DNA of 20,310 nucleotides from JBBSOW01 sp038259365 (GTDB lineage: Bacteria; Actinomycetota; Actinomycetes; Propionibacteriales; Propionibacteriaceae), in NCBI GenBank assembly GCA_038259365.1, contig JBBSOW010000057.1, forward strand, positions 1 to 20,310. Direction: 5' to 3'. This document shows positions 1-7,750 of the stretch, piece after piece. Numbering within the stretch: the stretch's first letter is position 1; each line of letters begins with the position of its first letter. Below the pieces are notes generated by a model, which was not told the origin of the DNA, made no database searches, and saw only the letters and a program-made list of their open reading frames with translations. Position numbers and translations under genes: made by a program.

Positions 1-106
1 ATGCTCAAAGACATGCAAACAGTGAAGCACGTTTGGGCCTCTCGTCCCATCGGTGAGCCGAGCGTCTCATTAATCGGACGACTCGACCGGTGGCTAAGTT
101 GGGGCC
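1..106. other. Upstream edge, no gene recognised
   Basis: These first bases carry no reading frame that I recognise on either strand. The only feature I can point to is a TAAGTT hexamer six bases before the ATG of the first gene, described separately. A short run of sense codons ending near base 53 in frame 3 could be the tail of a gene lying to the left, but nothing in it is diagnostic. Confidence 0.4.
95..100 (+). promoter_or_regulatory. Candidate -10 element of a leaderless promoter
   Basis: TAAGTT fits the TANNNT -10 consensus and is separated from the ATG at 107 by six bases (GGGGCC). That places the expected transcription start at or next to the start codon. There is no clear Shine-Dalgarno at the normal distance, only the GGGG directly before the ATG. 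I see no convincing -35 hexamer, which is common for actinobacterial promoters. Confidence 0.4.
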
Positions 107-646
107 ATGACGACTCTCAGGTACGTATCCGCGCTCCAGCGCTCCGATCTGCTCGCCCAACCTGTCCGGCACGCCCTCGAGGCAATGCCGGTCGAGCTCG
201 CCGGGCAGATCGAGGTGGCCGAGATCGATCCGGAACTCGCGGATACGGCGGCGATGACGCAGGCCTACGGTTTCGCTCCAGAGATGTCGGCCAACTGCGT
301 CATCGTCTCCGGTAAGCGCGCCGGGGAGGACAGGCACGCGGCCGTGCTCGTGCTGGCCAGCGATCGCGCGGACATCAACAACGTCGCGCGACGCCACCTC
401 GACGTGCGCAAGTTGAGCTTCGCCTCCACCGAATTCGCGGTGCAGCAAACATCGATGGCCTACGGCGGCATCGGCCCCATCGGGTTACCGGCCTCATGGC
501 CTTTGCTGGTCGACCACGAAGTGATCGCCGCCCCCCGCGTCATTATCGGTTCGGGAGTGCGGCGATCGAAATTGTTTCTGCCGGGGAGCCTGCTGGCTCA
601 GCTGCCCGGCGCGGAAGGGCTCAAACTTTCCCGCCGGGAAACCTAG
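107..646 (+). CDS. YbaK/EbsC-family aminoacyl-tRNA deacylase-like protein
   Basis: The 179-residue product matches the YbaK/EbsC (ProX/INS-like) fold in length and pattern. The diagnostic motif GGIGPIG lies at residues 120-126, preceded by VRKLSF (100-105) and followed by a strand pair with IIGSGVRRSKLFLPG (146-160). Family members hydrolyse mischarged aminoacyl-tRNAs such as Cys-tRNAPro in the cytoplasm. The segment SANCVIVSG (61-69) aligns by eye with the strand that carries the catalytic lysine of E. coli YbaK, and no lysine is present at that place. Activity on tRNA is therefore uncertain; I believe related actinobacterial proteins share this, but could not check. The ATG at 107 is chosen because a TANNNT element sits six bases upstream. 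The gene is convergent with the aldo/keto reductase, with which it overlaps by 4 nt at the stop codons. Confidence 0.8.
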   Translation: MTTLRYVSALQRSDLLAQPVRHALEAMPVELAGQIEVAEIDPELADTAAMTQAYGFAPEMSANCVIVSGKRAGEDRHAAVLVLASDRADINNVARRHLDVRKLSFASTEFAVQQTSMAYGGIGPIGLPASWPLLVDHEVIAAPRVIIGSGVRRSKLFLPGSLLAQLPGAEGLKLSRRET

Positions 647-1488
647 TTGTCCCCCGGCACCGCGTTCATGGCATCGGGGTTGGGTCCGATGCGCTCGCCC
701 TTATCGAGCCCCGTGATGCGCTCCACCTGGGAATCGTCGAGCTCGAAATCGAAGATCTCGAAATTCTCGGTCATCCGCTTCCTCTTGGTGGACTTGGGGA
801 AGATGATGTCGCCGCGCTGAATGTGCCAGCGAAGCGTCACCTGGGCGGTGCTGCGGCCCACGGCCTCGGCGATCTCGGTCAGGACGGGGTCGTCGAGGAC
901 CTTGCCCTGGGCGATGGGGGACCACGCCTCGGTGGCGATGCCGAGCTTGGCGCCGGCCTGGCGGACGGCCTCGTTGGTGAAGTAGGGGTGGGCCTCCACC
1001 TGGTCCACCACCGGTGTGATGTCACACTCTTGCTGCAGCTTTTCCAGGTGATGGGGCTGGTGGTTGGAGACTCCGATGGAGCGTAGGCGCTCGTCGCTGG
1101 ACAACTTCTCCATCTGCTTCCAGGTGTCGACGTAGCTGCCACGATCCGGCATGGGCCAGTGCACCAGGAACAGGTCGAGATACTCCAGGCCCAGCGCGGA
1201 CATGGTCTCCTCGAACGCGCCGATGGCCGCGCCGGCTGGCTCGTGGTAACTGTTGTTCAGCTTGGAGGTGACGTAGATGTCGTCACGATCGATGCCCGAT
1301 TCGCGGATCGCTTCGCCCACGCCGGCCTCGTTGCCGTACATCTCTGCGGTGTCGATGTGGCGGTAACCCACCTCGAGGGCCTCGAGCACGGCCTGCTTGG
1401 TGTCTTCTGGTGGAATCTGGAACACCCCGAAGCCGAGTTGAGGGATCTGCGTTTCGTTGTTGAGCTTGATGAGGGGAACGTTGCCCAT
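643..1488 (-). CDS. Aldo/keto reductase (DkgA / AKR5-like)
   Basis: This is a 281-residue cytosolic NADPH-dependent carbonyl reductase of the aldo/keto reductase superfamily. The full catalytic tetrad is visible: D46 and Y51 in HIDTAEMYGNE, K76 in VTSKLNN, and H110 in FLVHWPMP. The cofactor-binding end IIFPKSTKRKRMTENF is at 228-243. The N-terminal strand pair (LIKLNNETQIPQLGFGVFQI) and overall length are typical of the 2,5-diketo-D-gluconate reductase group, though the true substrate cannot be read from sequence. The start at MGN is preferred because it matches the usual family N-terminus; the frame stays open much further upstream, with another ATG 22 codons earlier, but those residues are not family-like. 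No strong ribosome binding site is seen. It lies 77 nt downstream of the DUF445 gene on the same strand and may be co-transcribed. Confidence 0.9.
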   Translation of the reverse strand: MGNVPLIKLNNETQIPQLGFGVFQIPPEDTKQAVLEALEVGYRHIDTAEMYGNEAGVGEAIRESGIDRDDIYVTSKLNNSYHEPAGAAIGAFEETMSALGLEYLDLFLVHWPMPDRGSYVDTWKQMEKLSSDERLRSIGVSNHQPHHLEKLQQECDITPVVDQVEAHPYFTNEAVRQAGAKLGIATEAWSPIAQGKVLDDPVLTEIAEAVGRSTAQVTLRWHIQRGDIIFPKSTKRKRMTENFEIFDFELDDSQVERITGLDKGERIGPNPDAMNAVPGDN

Positions 1489-1565
1489 CGAAGATTCATC
1501 TCGATTCTGATCGATAGTGTGGTGTAGCTGTAACGCATCGAGGACATCGAGCATTCCCCATGATT

Positions 1566-2822
1566 TCAGCCGATGAGCAGGCTGACCCCGTGGATGGCGA
1601 GCCCGGCCAACGCCCCGACCACGGTGCCGTTGATCCGGATGAACTGCAGATCCCTGCCCACAAAGAGCTCGATGCGTTTGCTGGCCTCGTCGGCGTTCCA
1701 GCGGTCCACGGTGTAGGAGATCACGGTAGCGAGTTGCGGGCCGTAGGTGCGCGCCACGTAGGTGGCCACCTCGGCGATCCTCGCCTCCACGGTTTCGCGC
1801 AACCGGTCCTCGGTGAGCAGGCGTTGGCCGAACTCGGTCAGCCAGCCGTCGAAGCGCTCCCACATCAGGCTGGACTCGTCGTCGATGGCCGCGATCAGGG
1901 AGTGTCGGATCGAGGTCCACAGCGACAGCACCGTCTCGTCCACCTGGGGGTTGGAGAGCACCTGATTCTTCAACTCCTCCGCCCGCTGGCGCACCTGCGG
2001 ATCGTGTTGCATGTCGCGGGCGAGCGTGGAGAGCAGGTCGTCCACGGCCTGGCGGACCGGGTGGTGGCGCAGATCGCGGATGTCGGCGAGCCAGGCGACG
2101 GCCTGGCCGTGTGCCCAGCCGCCGACGGTGCGGTCCAGCCAGGACGGGGACCAACGCGGGGCGCGCTCGCCGATGACGGCGTTGAAGGTGTCAGGGTTCG
2201 CCTTCAGCCAACCGTGCGCCTCGCGGGCGATGAGATCGACGACGCTTTGGTGGGCGCCGTCGGCGACCACGCCCTCCAGGAACACCCCGGCGATGGGGCT
2301 CAGCTCCTCCTGGCGCAGCCGGGGGAGCAAGGATTCGGTCACCAGGGTGCGGACGTCCTCGGGTTTCAGGCGTTCCAGGCCGGTGCGCACCAGGCCCGAA
2401 CCGATCGTCAGGGCACGTTTGCGGTTGGCCGGGGTTTGAAGCCAGGTGCCGATGATCGTGCCGACGCCAGCATTGGCGAGGCGATCCGCCACGACGGACT
2501 CGTTGAGGAAGTGATCCACCACGAACGATTGGAGGCTGCGGCCGAGCTCGGCCTTGCGGCGCTTGACCAGGGCGGTGTGCGGGACGGGTATGCCGAGCGG
2601 ATGCCGGAATATCGCCGTGACGGCGAACCAGTCCGCGAGCGCACCCACCATGGCGGCCTCGCTGCCGGTGTTCACAAAGCCGACCCAGGTGATGTCGGCG
2701 TAGGGCAACGAGATCACGTAGATGATGGCGGCCAGGATCAGCAAGGACGTCGCGACGACGCGCATCCGACGCAGCCCGGTCCGGCGTTCCTCGTCGTGCA
2801 TGGTCAGATCCAAAGTGCTCAC
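1566..2822 (-). CDS. DUF445 family membrane protein
   Basis: The 418-residue product belongs to the DUF445 family (YjiN-like). It has an N-terminal membrane segment at about 24-40, then the family hallmark GALADWFAVTAIFRHPLGIPVPHT near residues 61-83. A long, mostly helical soluble middle follows, and a C-terminal hydrophobic segment (VVGALAGLAIHGVSLLIG) ends the protein. Function is unknown; the topology suggests both ends in the membrane with a large soluble helical domain between. The start is GTG at 2822, supported by a GGGGGAG Shine-Dalgarno about ten bases upstream. The gene sits between the MFS transporter (165-nt gap upstream) and the aldo/keto reductase on the same strand, so it could be the middle of one long transcript or have its own promoter in the 165-nt gap. 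Confidence 0.88.
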   Translation of the reverse strand: MSTLDLTMHDEERRTGLRRMRVVATSLLILAAIIYVISLPYADITWVGFVNTGSEAAMVGALADWFAVTAIFRHPLGIPVPHTALVKRRKAELGRSLQSFVVDHFLNESVVADRLANAGVGTIIGTWLQTPANRKRALTIGSGLVRTGLERLKPEDVRTLVTESLLPRLRQEELSPIAGVFLEGVVADGAHQSVVDLIAREAHGWLKANPDTFNAVIGERAPRWSPSWLDRTVGGWAHGQAVAWLADIRDLRHHPVRQAVDDLLSTLARDMQHDPQVRQRAEELKNQVLSNPQVDETVLSLWTSIRHSLIAAIDDESSLMWERFDGWLTEFGQRLLTEDRLRETVEARIAEVATYVARTYGPQLATVISYTVDRWNADEASKRIELFVGRDLQFIRINGTVVGALAGLAIHGVSLLIG

Positions 2823-2987
2823 CCTGTGGATTCTCCCCCTGTCGCCCGCATGTGCTCAACCGGCGCGCGGGTGGCGTCGCAGCAAGGGGTCAGCGCGCTC
2901 GATGTAGCGCCCCACGCTCGCTCCACGAATTGAGCGCGAACCGACAAGCTGAGCGTGCTGGGCTGCAGGTCGAGCGGGCTCCGGGGG

Positions 2988-4112
2988 TTAGGCGGTCTGG
3001 CTCGCTGGCGCCCGCCGCAGGGCAACGGGGATTGTCACGACGCAGATAGCAGCCACCACGGCGAAGGCGCCGACCAGCCCGGTGGGGCCGGCGATGAGGA
3101 TCCCGATGAGGATCGCGCCGATGGCGGTGCCGGAGTCGTAGGAGGCGTTCCAGATGGTGCTCGTGAGGGCTCGATCATCGGGATGGGCGCGGGCGAACGC
3201 CGCCACCATCGTCAGGGTCTGAGAGGCTCCGAAGCCGGCGCCAACGAGCAAGGATCCGCCGAGCAGCAACGCCGGCTGATCATCGGCCAAGGCGAAGCCG
3301 ATGGCCGAGATGCCCAGGGCGGCAACGACGCAGCCCAGCGCCATCAGCCAGCGGGTGTCGCCGCGGTCGGCGACCCGGCCCGATAGCCACCGCACGATCG
3401 TCTGCGAGAGACCGATCAGCAGCAAACAGACGGTGGCCAGCCAACCCTGTGGGAGGCGGATCGGCAAGATGGTGAAGGCGGCCCCCGAGGTGAGGGTCAG
3501 GGCGGCCAGCACCACCGAGGGCGCCCACGCAGCACTGAGGGCACGCCCCACCCTTCCGGGCGACGCCGGCGGGGACCCGGTGCGCCTTCGGTCCGGCCGC
3601 CAACCCAACACCGAAGCTCCCACCGCGGGAATCGCCGCGATCGCCACGATGGCAGGCAGGCCCGGCCACTGCACCAGCTGGACCCCGAACGGCACGAAGA
3701 CCAGGCTGCCGAGCCCGGCCGCGAGCCCGTAGAGCCCGGTGGCCTTCCCGTGTTCCCCGGGGGCGGCGGCCTCGAGGGTGTACATCGAGCCGGCCACGGT
3801 GAACAGCCCGAAACCCACCCCGCGGACCGCCGCCACACCCAGGAGAGCGGGAAGGCTGGAGTCGATCAGCAACGCCAGCATCGGGACGCCGAGCAACAGC
3901 AGCCCGATCCCGATGACGGTTGGCGTGGGCATCCGCCGCAGCAACAGGGGGACCACCAGCTGGCTGAGCACCGTCGCCGTCAGCATCATCGTCGTGATCG
4001 AACCGGCCGCCGCTGCGGTGGCTCCCTGCTGAGCGCCGAACGCCGGTAGCGCGGACAGCGTGACGGCAAAGCTGATGAAGCCGGGAGCGGTCAGGGCCAG
4101 GAGTCGAATCAT
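2988..4112 (-). CDS. MFS transporter
   Basis: This 374-residue, strongly hydrophobic protein has about eleven or twelve transmembrane helices, as expected for a compact Major Facilitator Superfamily permease. Visible markers are two helical bundles joined by a basic loop (GWRPDRRRTGSPPASPGR, around residue 185), a cytoplasmic loop motif near LSGRVADRGDTRWLMALG that matches the MFS loop consensus GxxxDRxGxR, and glycine-rich helices. Substrate cannot be assigned; drug or metabolite export is the usual role for this type. The ATG at 4112 is chosen because it opens directly into the first helix. The frame runs on upstream for 111 codons of arginine-rich, non-family sequence, and no good Shine-Dalgarno is present, so translation may be coupled. 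It follows the cysteine-protein gene by 101 nt and is probably part of the same transcript as the ligase. Confidence 0.85.
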   Translation of the reverse strand: MIRLLALTAPGFISFAVTLSALPAFGAQQGATAAAAGSITTMMLTATVLSQLVVPLLLRRMPTPTVIGIGLLLLGVPMLALLIDSSLPALLGVAAVRGVGFGLFTVAGSMYTLEAAAPGEHGKATGLYGLAAGLGSLVFVPFGVQLVQWPGLPAIVAIAAIPAVGASVLGWRPDRRRTGSPPASPGRVGRALSAAWAPSVVLAALTLTSGAAFTILPIRLPQGWLATVCLLLIGLSQTIVRWLSGRVADRGDTRWLMALGCVVAALGISAIGFALADDQPALLLGGSLLVGAGFGASQTLTMVAAFARAHPDDRALTSTIWNASYDSGTAIGAILIGILIAGPTGLVGAFAVVAAICVVTIPVALRRAPASQTA

Positions 4113-4213
4113 GGTGGCGCCAGCTTGCCACGGAAGCCGGGCGGAGGTATCCGAAGCCTTCGGTGCCGAGGGGGCGCGCCGGGCACCGCTGCGTCGGCGC
4201 TCGGTCGCACCCG

Positions 4214-4939
4214 CTAGGCGTCCCAGCCCCCGGTGCTGATATCGGCGTCGGCCACCAGAGTCTGAGCGGCGGCCCGGTCCTCGCTCCGAATCAGCAGGAG
4301 GAGTCCCCGTCCGGGGGGCGCGCTCAACGCCTCGACGAGCGCCGTCAGCGCCACCGTTCGGCACCCAGGTGGTAGATCGGCATCGCCAAGCTCGGCGTAG
4401 GTGTCGGCGAGGAGGACCGCGTCGCGCTCGAGATCCATAGCCCACAAGACGACGAAGTGGCCCACGTCCCAGCTCATCCCGGGGGGAGCAATCGGACCGG
4501 TCCGCAGGTTGGCGACGATACCCACGCGATGGCGCGCCTGGGCCAGGCCCGTCAGCAGCCGGCGTAGCGACGAGGTGGCGAGCTTCCCAGCGGGGACGGC
4601 CGCCACCGCTACCCGGTCACCGACCGTGCTCTCCACGCCCGCGACGAGACCCGTTGCGGTGGTGCCGCTGGCCCCGATCGAGGGCGCCGACGGCAGACCG
4701 TCCCAGCCGGTACGGTCCTGCGGTGCGCCTGCGGGACGCCACTGTTCGACATCGTGCGGCCAGATGGCGGTGCCGGCCGCGCTGGCGAGCACCCCGATCG
4801 GTGGTATCTCGTCGGGGTCCAGAATCGAGTGCAGGGCGGCCCTGGCGGAGAACGGCCCGCACAGTTGGTCGGGCTGCGGAAGCGCCGATCGGTGGGCGAG
4901 TAACACCCGGTCGGCCCCGGGGAACGTCAGTAGATCCAC
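4214..4939 (-). CDS. Papain-fold-like cysteine protein of unknown function
   Basis: I do not recognise a characterised family for this 241-residue protein. Near the N-terminus, LPQPDQLCGPFSARAAL gives Q22 and C27; near residue 160, DVGHFVVLWAMD gives H161; VLLADTYAEL then gives D179. This Gln...Cys-Gly...Gly-His-Phe...Asp order and spacing resembles clan CA (papain-fold) enzymes such as peptidase C39 and phytochelatin synthase, with Q as oxyanion-hole residue and C/H/D as the triad. That assignment is inference from motif order, not a family match. No signal peptide or membrane segment is seen, so it should be cytosolic. The GTG start at 4939 overlaps the 3' end of the ligase gene by 13 nt and is preceded by GGAGG with a 7-nt spacer. 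Such tight coupling argues that it acts on the same substrate as the ligase. Confidence 0.7.
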   Translation of the reverse strand: MDLLTFPGADRVLLAHRSALPQPDQLCGPFSARAALHSILDPDEIPPIGVLASAAGTAIWPHDVEQWRPAGAPQDRTGWDGLPSAPSIGASGTTATGLVAGVESTVGDRVAVAAVPAGKLATSSLRRLLTGLAQARHRVGIVANLRTGPIAPPGMSWDVGHFVVLWAMDLERDAVLLADTYAELGDADLPPGCRTVALTALVEALSAPPGRGLLLLIRSEDRAAAQTLVADADISTGGWDA

Positions 4940-6288
4940 CGGTGCGCCTCCACGATCTCCTCCACCGAGCGCTCCGAGGCCCAGGCGGCGTCGGCGTCGC
5001 GGCACGCGAGGAAGGCACCGAGAAGCGGTTCCCCAAGCACGTCGCGGGCCAGCTCGCTGCCGAGCAGGTTGGTGCGTTGCTCCTCGTGGGTGGTGGCCAA
5101 CGCCGAGATGCCGGCGGTGGCCCGACGCGCGTCGTCCCACGTCCCGACGTCCTCTTGCACCGGCTCTGGCAGGCCGGCACGATCCTCGATCCCGGCCAGC
5201 CCGGCGCCGAGCACCATCGCCAGCGCCAGATAGGGGTTCGCCGAGGCGTCGCTGGCCTTGAGTTCGACGTTGGTGCGTCCCGGGCCGAGCAGCTTCGAAT
5301 TCGGCACCAGGCGCAGCGCCGCCTCCCGGTTCTCCACGCCCCAGAAGCCGTACGCTCCGGCCCAGTACCCGGGGCGGCGGCGCAGCAGCGAACCCGTGCT
5401 GGGGGAGGTAACGGCGACGATGGCGGGCAGCTCGCGCAGCAGGCCGCCGAGGTAGTGGCGCCCTTCCGCCGACAGCCCGTGCGGCCCGTCGCCGGGCAGG
5501 ATGTTCCGTCCGTCGCGGCTCATCGAGGTGTGCAGGTGCCAGCCGTTCCCGGCGCCGGCGGCGGTGGTGACCGGGGCGAAGCTGGCCCGCAGCCCCTCGG
5601 CGCGAGCGGCGGAATGGATGGTCTGGCGGGCCAGCACGACGGTGTCGGCCAGCTTCAGCGGATCGGCCGCGGCCAGCGCCAACTCGACCTGAGCCTCGCC
5701 GTACTCGGCGTGCAGTTGGCCGATCTCGATGCCGTTGGCGGCCAGATCGCGGAGCAGCCGGCCGACGAATTCGTCGACGTCACGCAAGGCGTTGGGCCCG
5801 TACGCCGGGCCGCGGTGGGCCGGGGCGAAGTCCTCGCCTTCGCGGGACAGCACCATCTCGATCTCGAAGCCGGCCCGCATCTCCAGGCCGACGGACGCCG
5901 CCTTTGCCAGCTGACGTTCCAGGACCGCCCGTTGACAGTAGGGCCACGGCTCGCCGTCGGCAGTGAGCTGGCGGGCGTTGACCCAGGCCAGGTGCGGCTG
6001 ACCGGCCAGCTGCACCACGTCACTCGGGTCGTCGATGGCCGGCACCACCCGCACGTCGCCCGAGGGGGTGGAGAGCCCCTCGTGGGCGAAGCTAATGCCG
6101 TCGTGGGAGTCGAAGACGGCGAAGGCGGCGGTCACACCGACCCCCTGGGTGGCGGCCGTCTCGAACTGGGCGATGGGCACGATCCGGGAACGCACGATCC
6201 CGTTGTTGTCGACCCAGCCGATCTGCACGCCCGCCACGCCCTGGTGGGCCAGCTGCGTGCCAAGCTCGCCGATGTCGGAAATAGTCAT
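4927..6288 (-). CDS. Glutamine synthetase-like gamma-glutamyl ligase
   Basis: The 453-residue cytosolic protein belongs to the glutamine synthetase superfamily (ATP-dependent glutamate-amine ligation). It shows an N-terminal beta-grasp region (VQIGWVDNNGIVRSRIVP, 21-38), metal ligands in GFEIEMVL (E142, E144) and in HAEYGEAQVEL (E195, E202), a GNGWHLHTSM motif (247-256) with H251/H253, and NVELKASDASANPYLALA (340-357). Compared with ordinary GlnA it has APV where the PKP ATP-loop lysine normally stands, and ELK instead of ExR near 342. It therefore looks like a FluG/PuuA/GlnT-type ligase using glutamate or a glutamate-like acyl donor and an amine other than ammonia; which one is unknown. The ATG at 6288 is preceded by TACGGT six bases upstream and lacks a Shine-Dalgarno. 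It heads an apparent operon with the cysteine protein and the MFS gene. Confidence 0.85.
   Translation of the reverse strand: MTISDIGELGTQLAHQGVAGVQIGWVDNNGIVRSRIVPIAQFETAATQGVGVTAAFAVFDSHDGISFAHEGLSTPSGDVRVVPAIDDPSDVVQLAGQPHLAWVNARQLTADGEPWPYCQRAVLERQLAKAASVGLEMRAGFEIEMVLSREGEDFAPAHRGPAYGPNALRDVDEFVGRLLRDLAANGIEIGQLHAEYGEAQVELALAAADPLKLADTVVLARQTIHSAARAEGLRASFAPVTTAAGAGNGWHLHTSMSRDGRNILPGDGPHGLSAEGRHYLGGLLRELPAIVAVTSPSTGSLLRRRPGYWAGAYGFWGVENREAALRLVPNSKLLGPGRTNVELKASDASANPYLALAMVLGAGLAGIEDRAGLPEPVQEDVGTWDDARRATAGISALATTHEEQRTNLLGSELARDVLGEPLLGAFLACRDADAAWASERSVEEIVEAHRWIY
4947..4951 (-). promoter_or_regulatory. Ribosome binding site inside the ligase gene
   Basis: On the minus strand this reads GGAGG, seven bases before the GTG at 4939. 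It lies within the last codons of the ligase gene, fixes the start of the cysteine-protein gene, and supports translational coupling of the pair. Confidence 0.6.
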
Positions 6289-6294
6289 GAACGA

Positions 6295-6300
6295 ACCGTA
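6295..6300 (-). promoter_or_regulatory. Candidate -10 element of a leaderless promoter
   Basis: Read on the minus strand this is TACGGT, matching TANNNT, with six bases (TCGTTC) before the ATG at 6288. There is no Shine-Dalgarno upstream of that ATG, so a leaderless mRNA for the ligase operon is likely. Confidence 0.4.
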
Positions 6301-6575
6301 CCGCCGGTGATCGACGCCTCATCGCGAGACAACGCTGGTGTCGAGCACAACCGCGTGCCGCAGATCCGGGGCGCTCGCCGTCAATGGGGAAAGGTCCGCA
6401 GACCGCGAAGCCCCATCGCGCCTCGGGCAACTCGAGATCGACTCCGCCGCGGCACCGAATCGGGACAGCATCATCTGCGCGATGGCGGTCGGCCACTTCT
6501 GATAACAACCTGAGATTCCTTGGGTTTGCCCCTAGCCAACCCATCCAGAGCGGTCTAATCTTGCGATCAACGAGA

Positions 6576-6594
6576 CCGCGGGCCAGTCCCGCGG
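6576..6594 (+). repeat. Perfect 7-bp hairpin in the peptidase leader
   Basis: CCGCGGG (6576-6582) and CCCGCGG (6588-6594) are perfect inverted copies around a five-base loop CCAGT. No T-run follows, so it is not a standard terminator. It could be a leader hairpin or an operator for the downstream peptidase gene. In DNA this GC-rich, such arms also arise by chance. Confidence 0.45.
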
Positions 6595-6680
6595 CCTCAC
6601 ACCATGGTCATGACCCCTTAATGCTGCACCCCCACGACGTCGTATCTCGTCGTCGCAACAGATCATAAGGAGACCCACAG

Positions 6681-7733
6681 ATGTGTGCTCGAAGCGGTAA
6701 TAGTCATGCCCAAGGTGAGGCGACCGACGACGTCGGGTTAGCGCCCGCCCTCCCGCAAGGCATCAATCGCCGAAGCCTGTTCCGCCTCGGTGCGGTGGCG
6801 GGCCTCGGCGTCGTGGGGGCCGGCTCGCTGAGCCTGCCCGCGATCGCGGCCACCAGCGGAAACGGCTGGCCAGGAATCAAATCCTCGGGTGACTCGCGGC
6901 TCGATCGAGGGTTCAAGGCCGCCGGTGTCGCCTTCCCCGGGGGTGTCCGTCGTGGCGAGGTGTCGACGATCCTGGGCTACGTAGCGGCCACGTTTCATCG
7001 CAACGTCGAAGCGCTGCACCCGGGCTGGTGCTGGGGTTGGAACTACCGCCCCATCCGAGGTGGGAGCTCGCTGTCGAATCACGCCAGCGCCACCGCCATC
7101 GACATCAACGCTCCACGCCACCCCATAGGCAAGTCCGGAACGTTCAGCTCGGCGCAGGTGCGCCAGATCCGTGCCATTCTGGCCACGTGCGAAGGCACCG
7201 TCCGGTGGGGCGGGGACTATTCGAAGCGTCCTGACGAGATGCACTTCGAGATCAATCGTCGCCCGGGCGATCCGGCCATCGCGCGGGTCGCGAAAAAGCT
7301 TGGCGGTGGTTCCAATCCCCCACCGGCACCATCGCCGTGGCCGACCTTGAAGAGGGGTAGCAGGGGTTTCCGGGTCACCTCGCTGCAGCACCTGCTCAGG
7401 GGTCGAGGGTACAAAATTTCCGCGGACGGGATCTTTGGAAGCAAGACCGAGGCAGCGGTGAAGTCTTTCCAACGGTCCAAGGGCCTCAAGCAGGACGGAC
7501 TGGCCGGGCCCAAGACGTGGGGAGCGGTGATCATCACGGTCAGCCGAAAGAACCGATCGAACACCGAAGCCGTGCGCGGCGCCCAGACGGCGTTGAAGGC
7601 CCGCGGCTACAAGATCGCCGTCGACGGTCGCTTCGGCCCCGCCACGCACAATGCGGTCGTGTCGTTCCAGGGACGCTCGAGGCTGAAGAAGGACGGCATC
7701 GTGGGGCCCCACACCTGGGCGGCGCTGGTCTGA
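6681..7733 (+). CDS. Exported M15-type peptidase with two peptidoglycan-binding repeats
   Basis: This 350-residue protein probably trims peptidoglycan stem peptides outside the membrane. It has a twin-arginine signal (NRRSLFRLGAVAGLG, 29-43, cleavage near residue 57). An M15/VanY-like zinc peptidase domain spans about 70-195, with ligands H134 and D141 in SNHASATAIDIN and H188 in RPDEMHFEI; D185 is a candidate base. Two PG_binding_1 repeats follow a proline-rich linker (212-221): about 222-283, with ADGIFGSKTEAAVKSFQ, and about 294-350, with VDGRFGPATHNAVVSFQ. The start is fixed by AAGGAG eight bases upstream, which gives an unusually long n-region of 28 residues before the RR pair. Its partner to the right is convergent (TerC). 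The same domain set also occurs in phage endolysins, but the Tat signal and the lack of phage neighbours favour a cellular wall hydrolase. Confidence 0.88.
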   Translation: MCARSGNSHAQGEATDDVGLAPALPQGINRRSLFRLGAVAGLGVVGAGSLSLPAIAATSGNGWPGIKSSGDSRLDRGFKAAGVAFPGGVRRGEVSTILGYVAATFHRNVEALHPGWCWGWNYRPIRGGSSLSNHASATAIDINAPRHPIGKSGTFSSAQVRQIRAILATCEGTVRWGGDYSKRPDEMHFEINRRPGDPAIARVAKKLGGGSNPPPAPSPWPTLKRGSRGFRVTSLQHLLRGRGYKISADGIFGSKTEAAVKSFQRSKGLKQDGLAGPKTWGAVIITVSRKNRSNTEAVRGAQTALKARGYKIAVDGRFGPATHNAVVSFQGRSRLKKDGIVGPHTWAALV

Positions 7734-7750
7734 CGCTAACCCCCGTGTGG

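Larger units (their letters stand above)
6289..6680. other. Divergent intergenic region, ligase / M15 peptidase
   Basis: This 392-nt gap separates the minus-strand ligase from the plus-strand peptidase. Open frames crossing it read as compositional noise and match nothing I know. It holds the leaderless -10 of the ligase at its left edge, a perfect 7-bp hairpin at 6576-6594, a TAATCT hexamer at 6556-6561 that could be a -10 for the peptidase, and an AAGGAG Shine-Dalgarno at 6667-6672, eight bases before the ATG at 6681. The distance from the TAATCT to the ATG would leave a leader of roughly 110 nt containing the hairpin. Confidence 0.5.

Noticed and set aside
4654..6513. A 619-codon open frame antisense to the ligase gene
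   Set aside because: Same GC-composition effect; no recognisable motif, and the opposite strand carries all conserved glutamine synthetase motifs.
6384..6668. Small plus-strand frame of 94 codons before the peptidase
   Set aside because: Arg/Ser/Pro-rich composition typical of non-coding high-GC DNA, no ribosome binding site and no known similarity.
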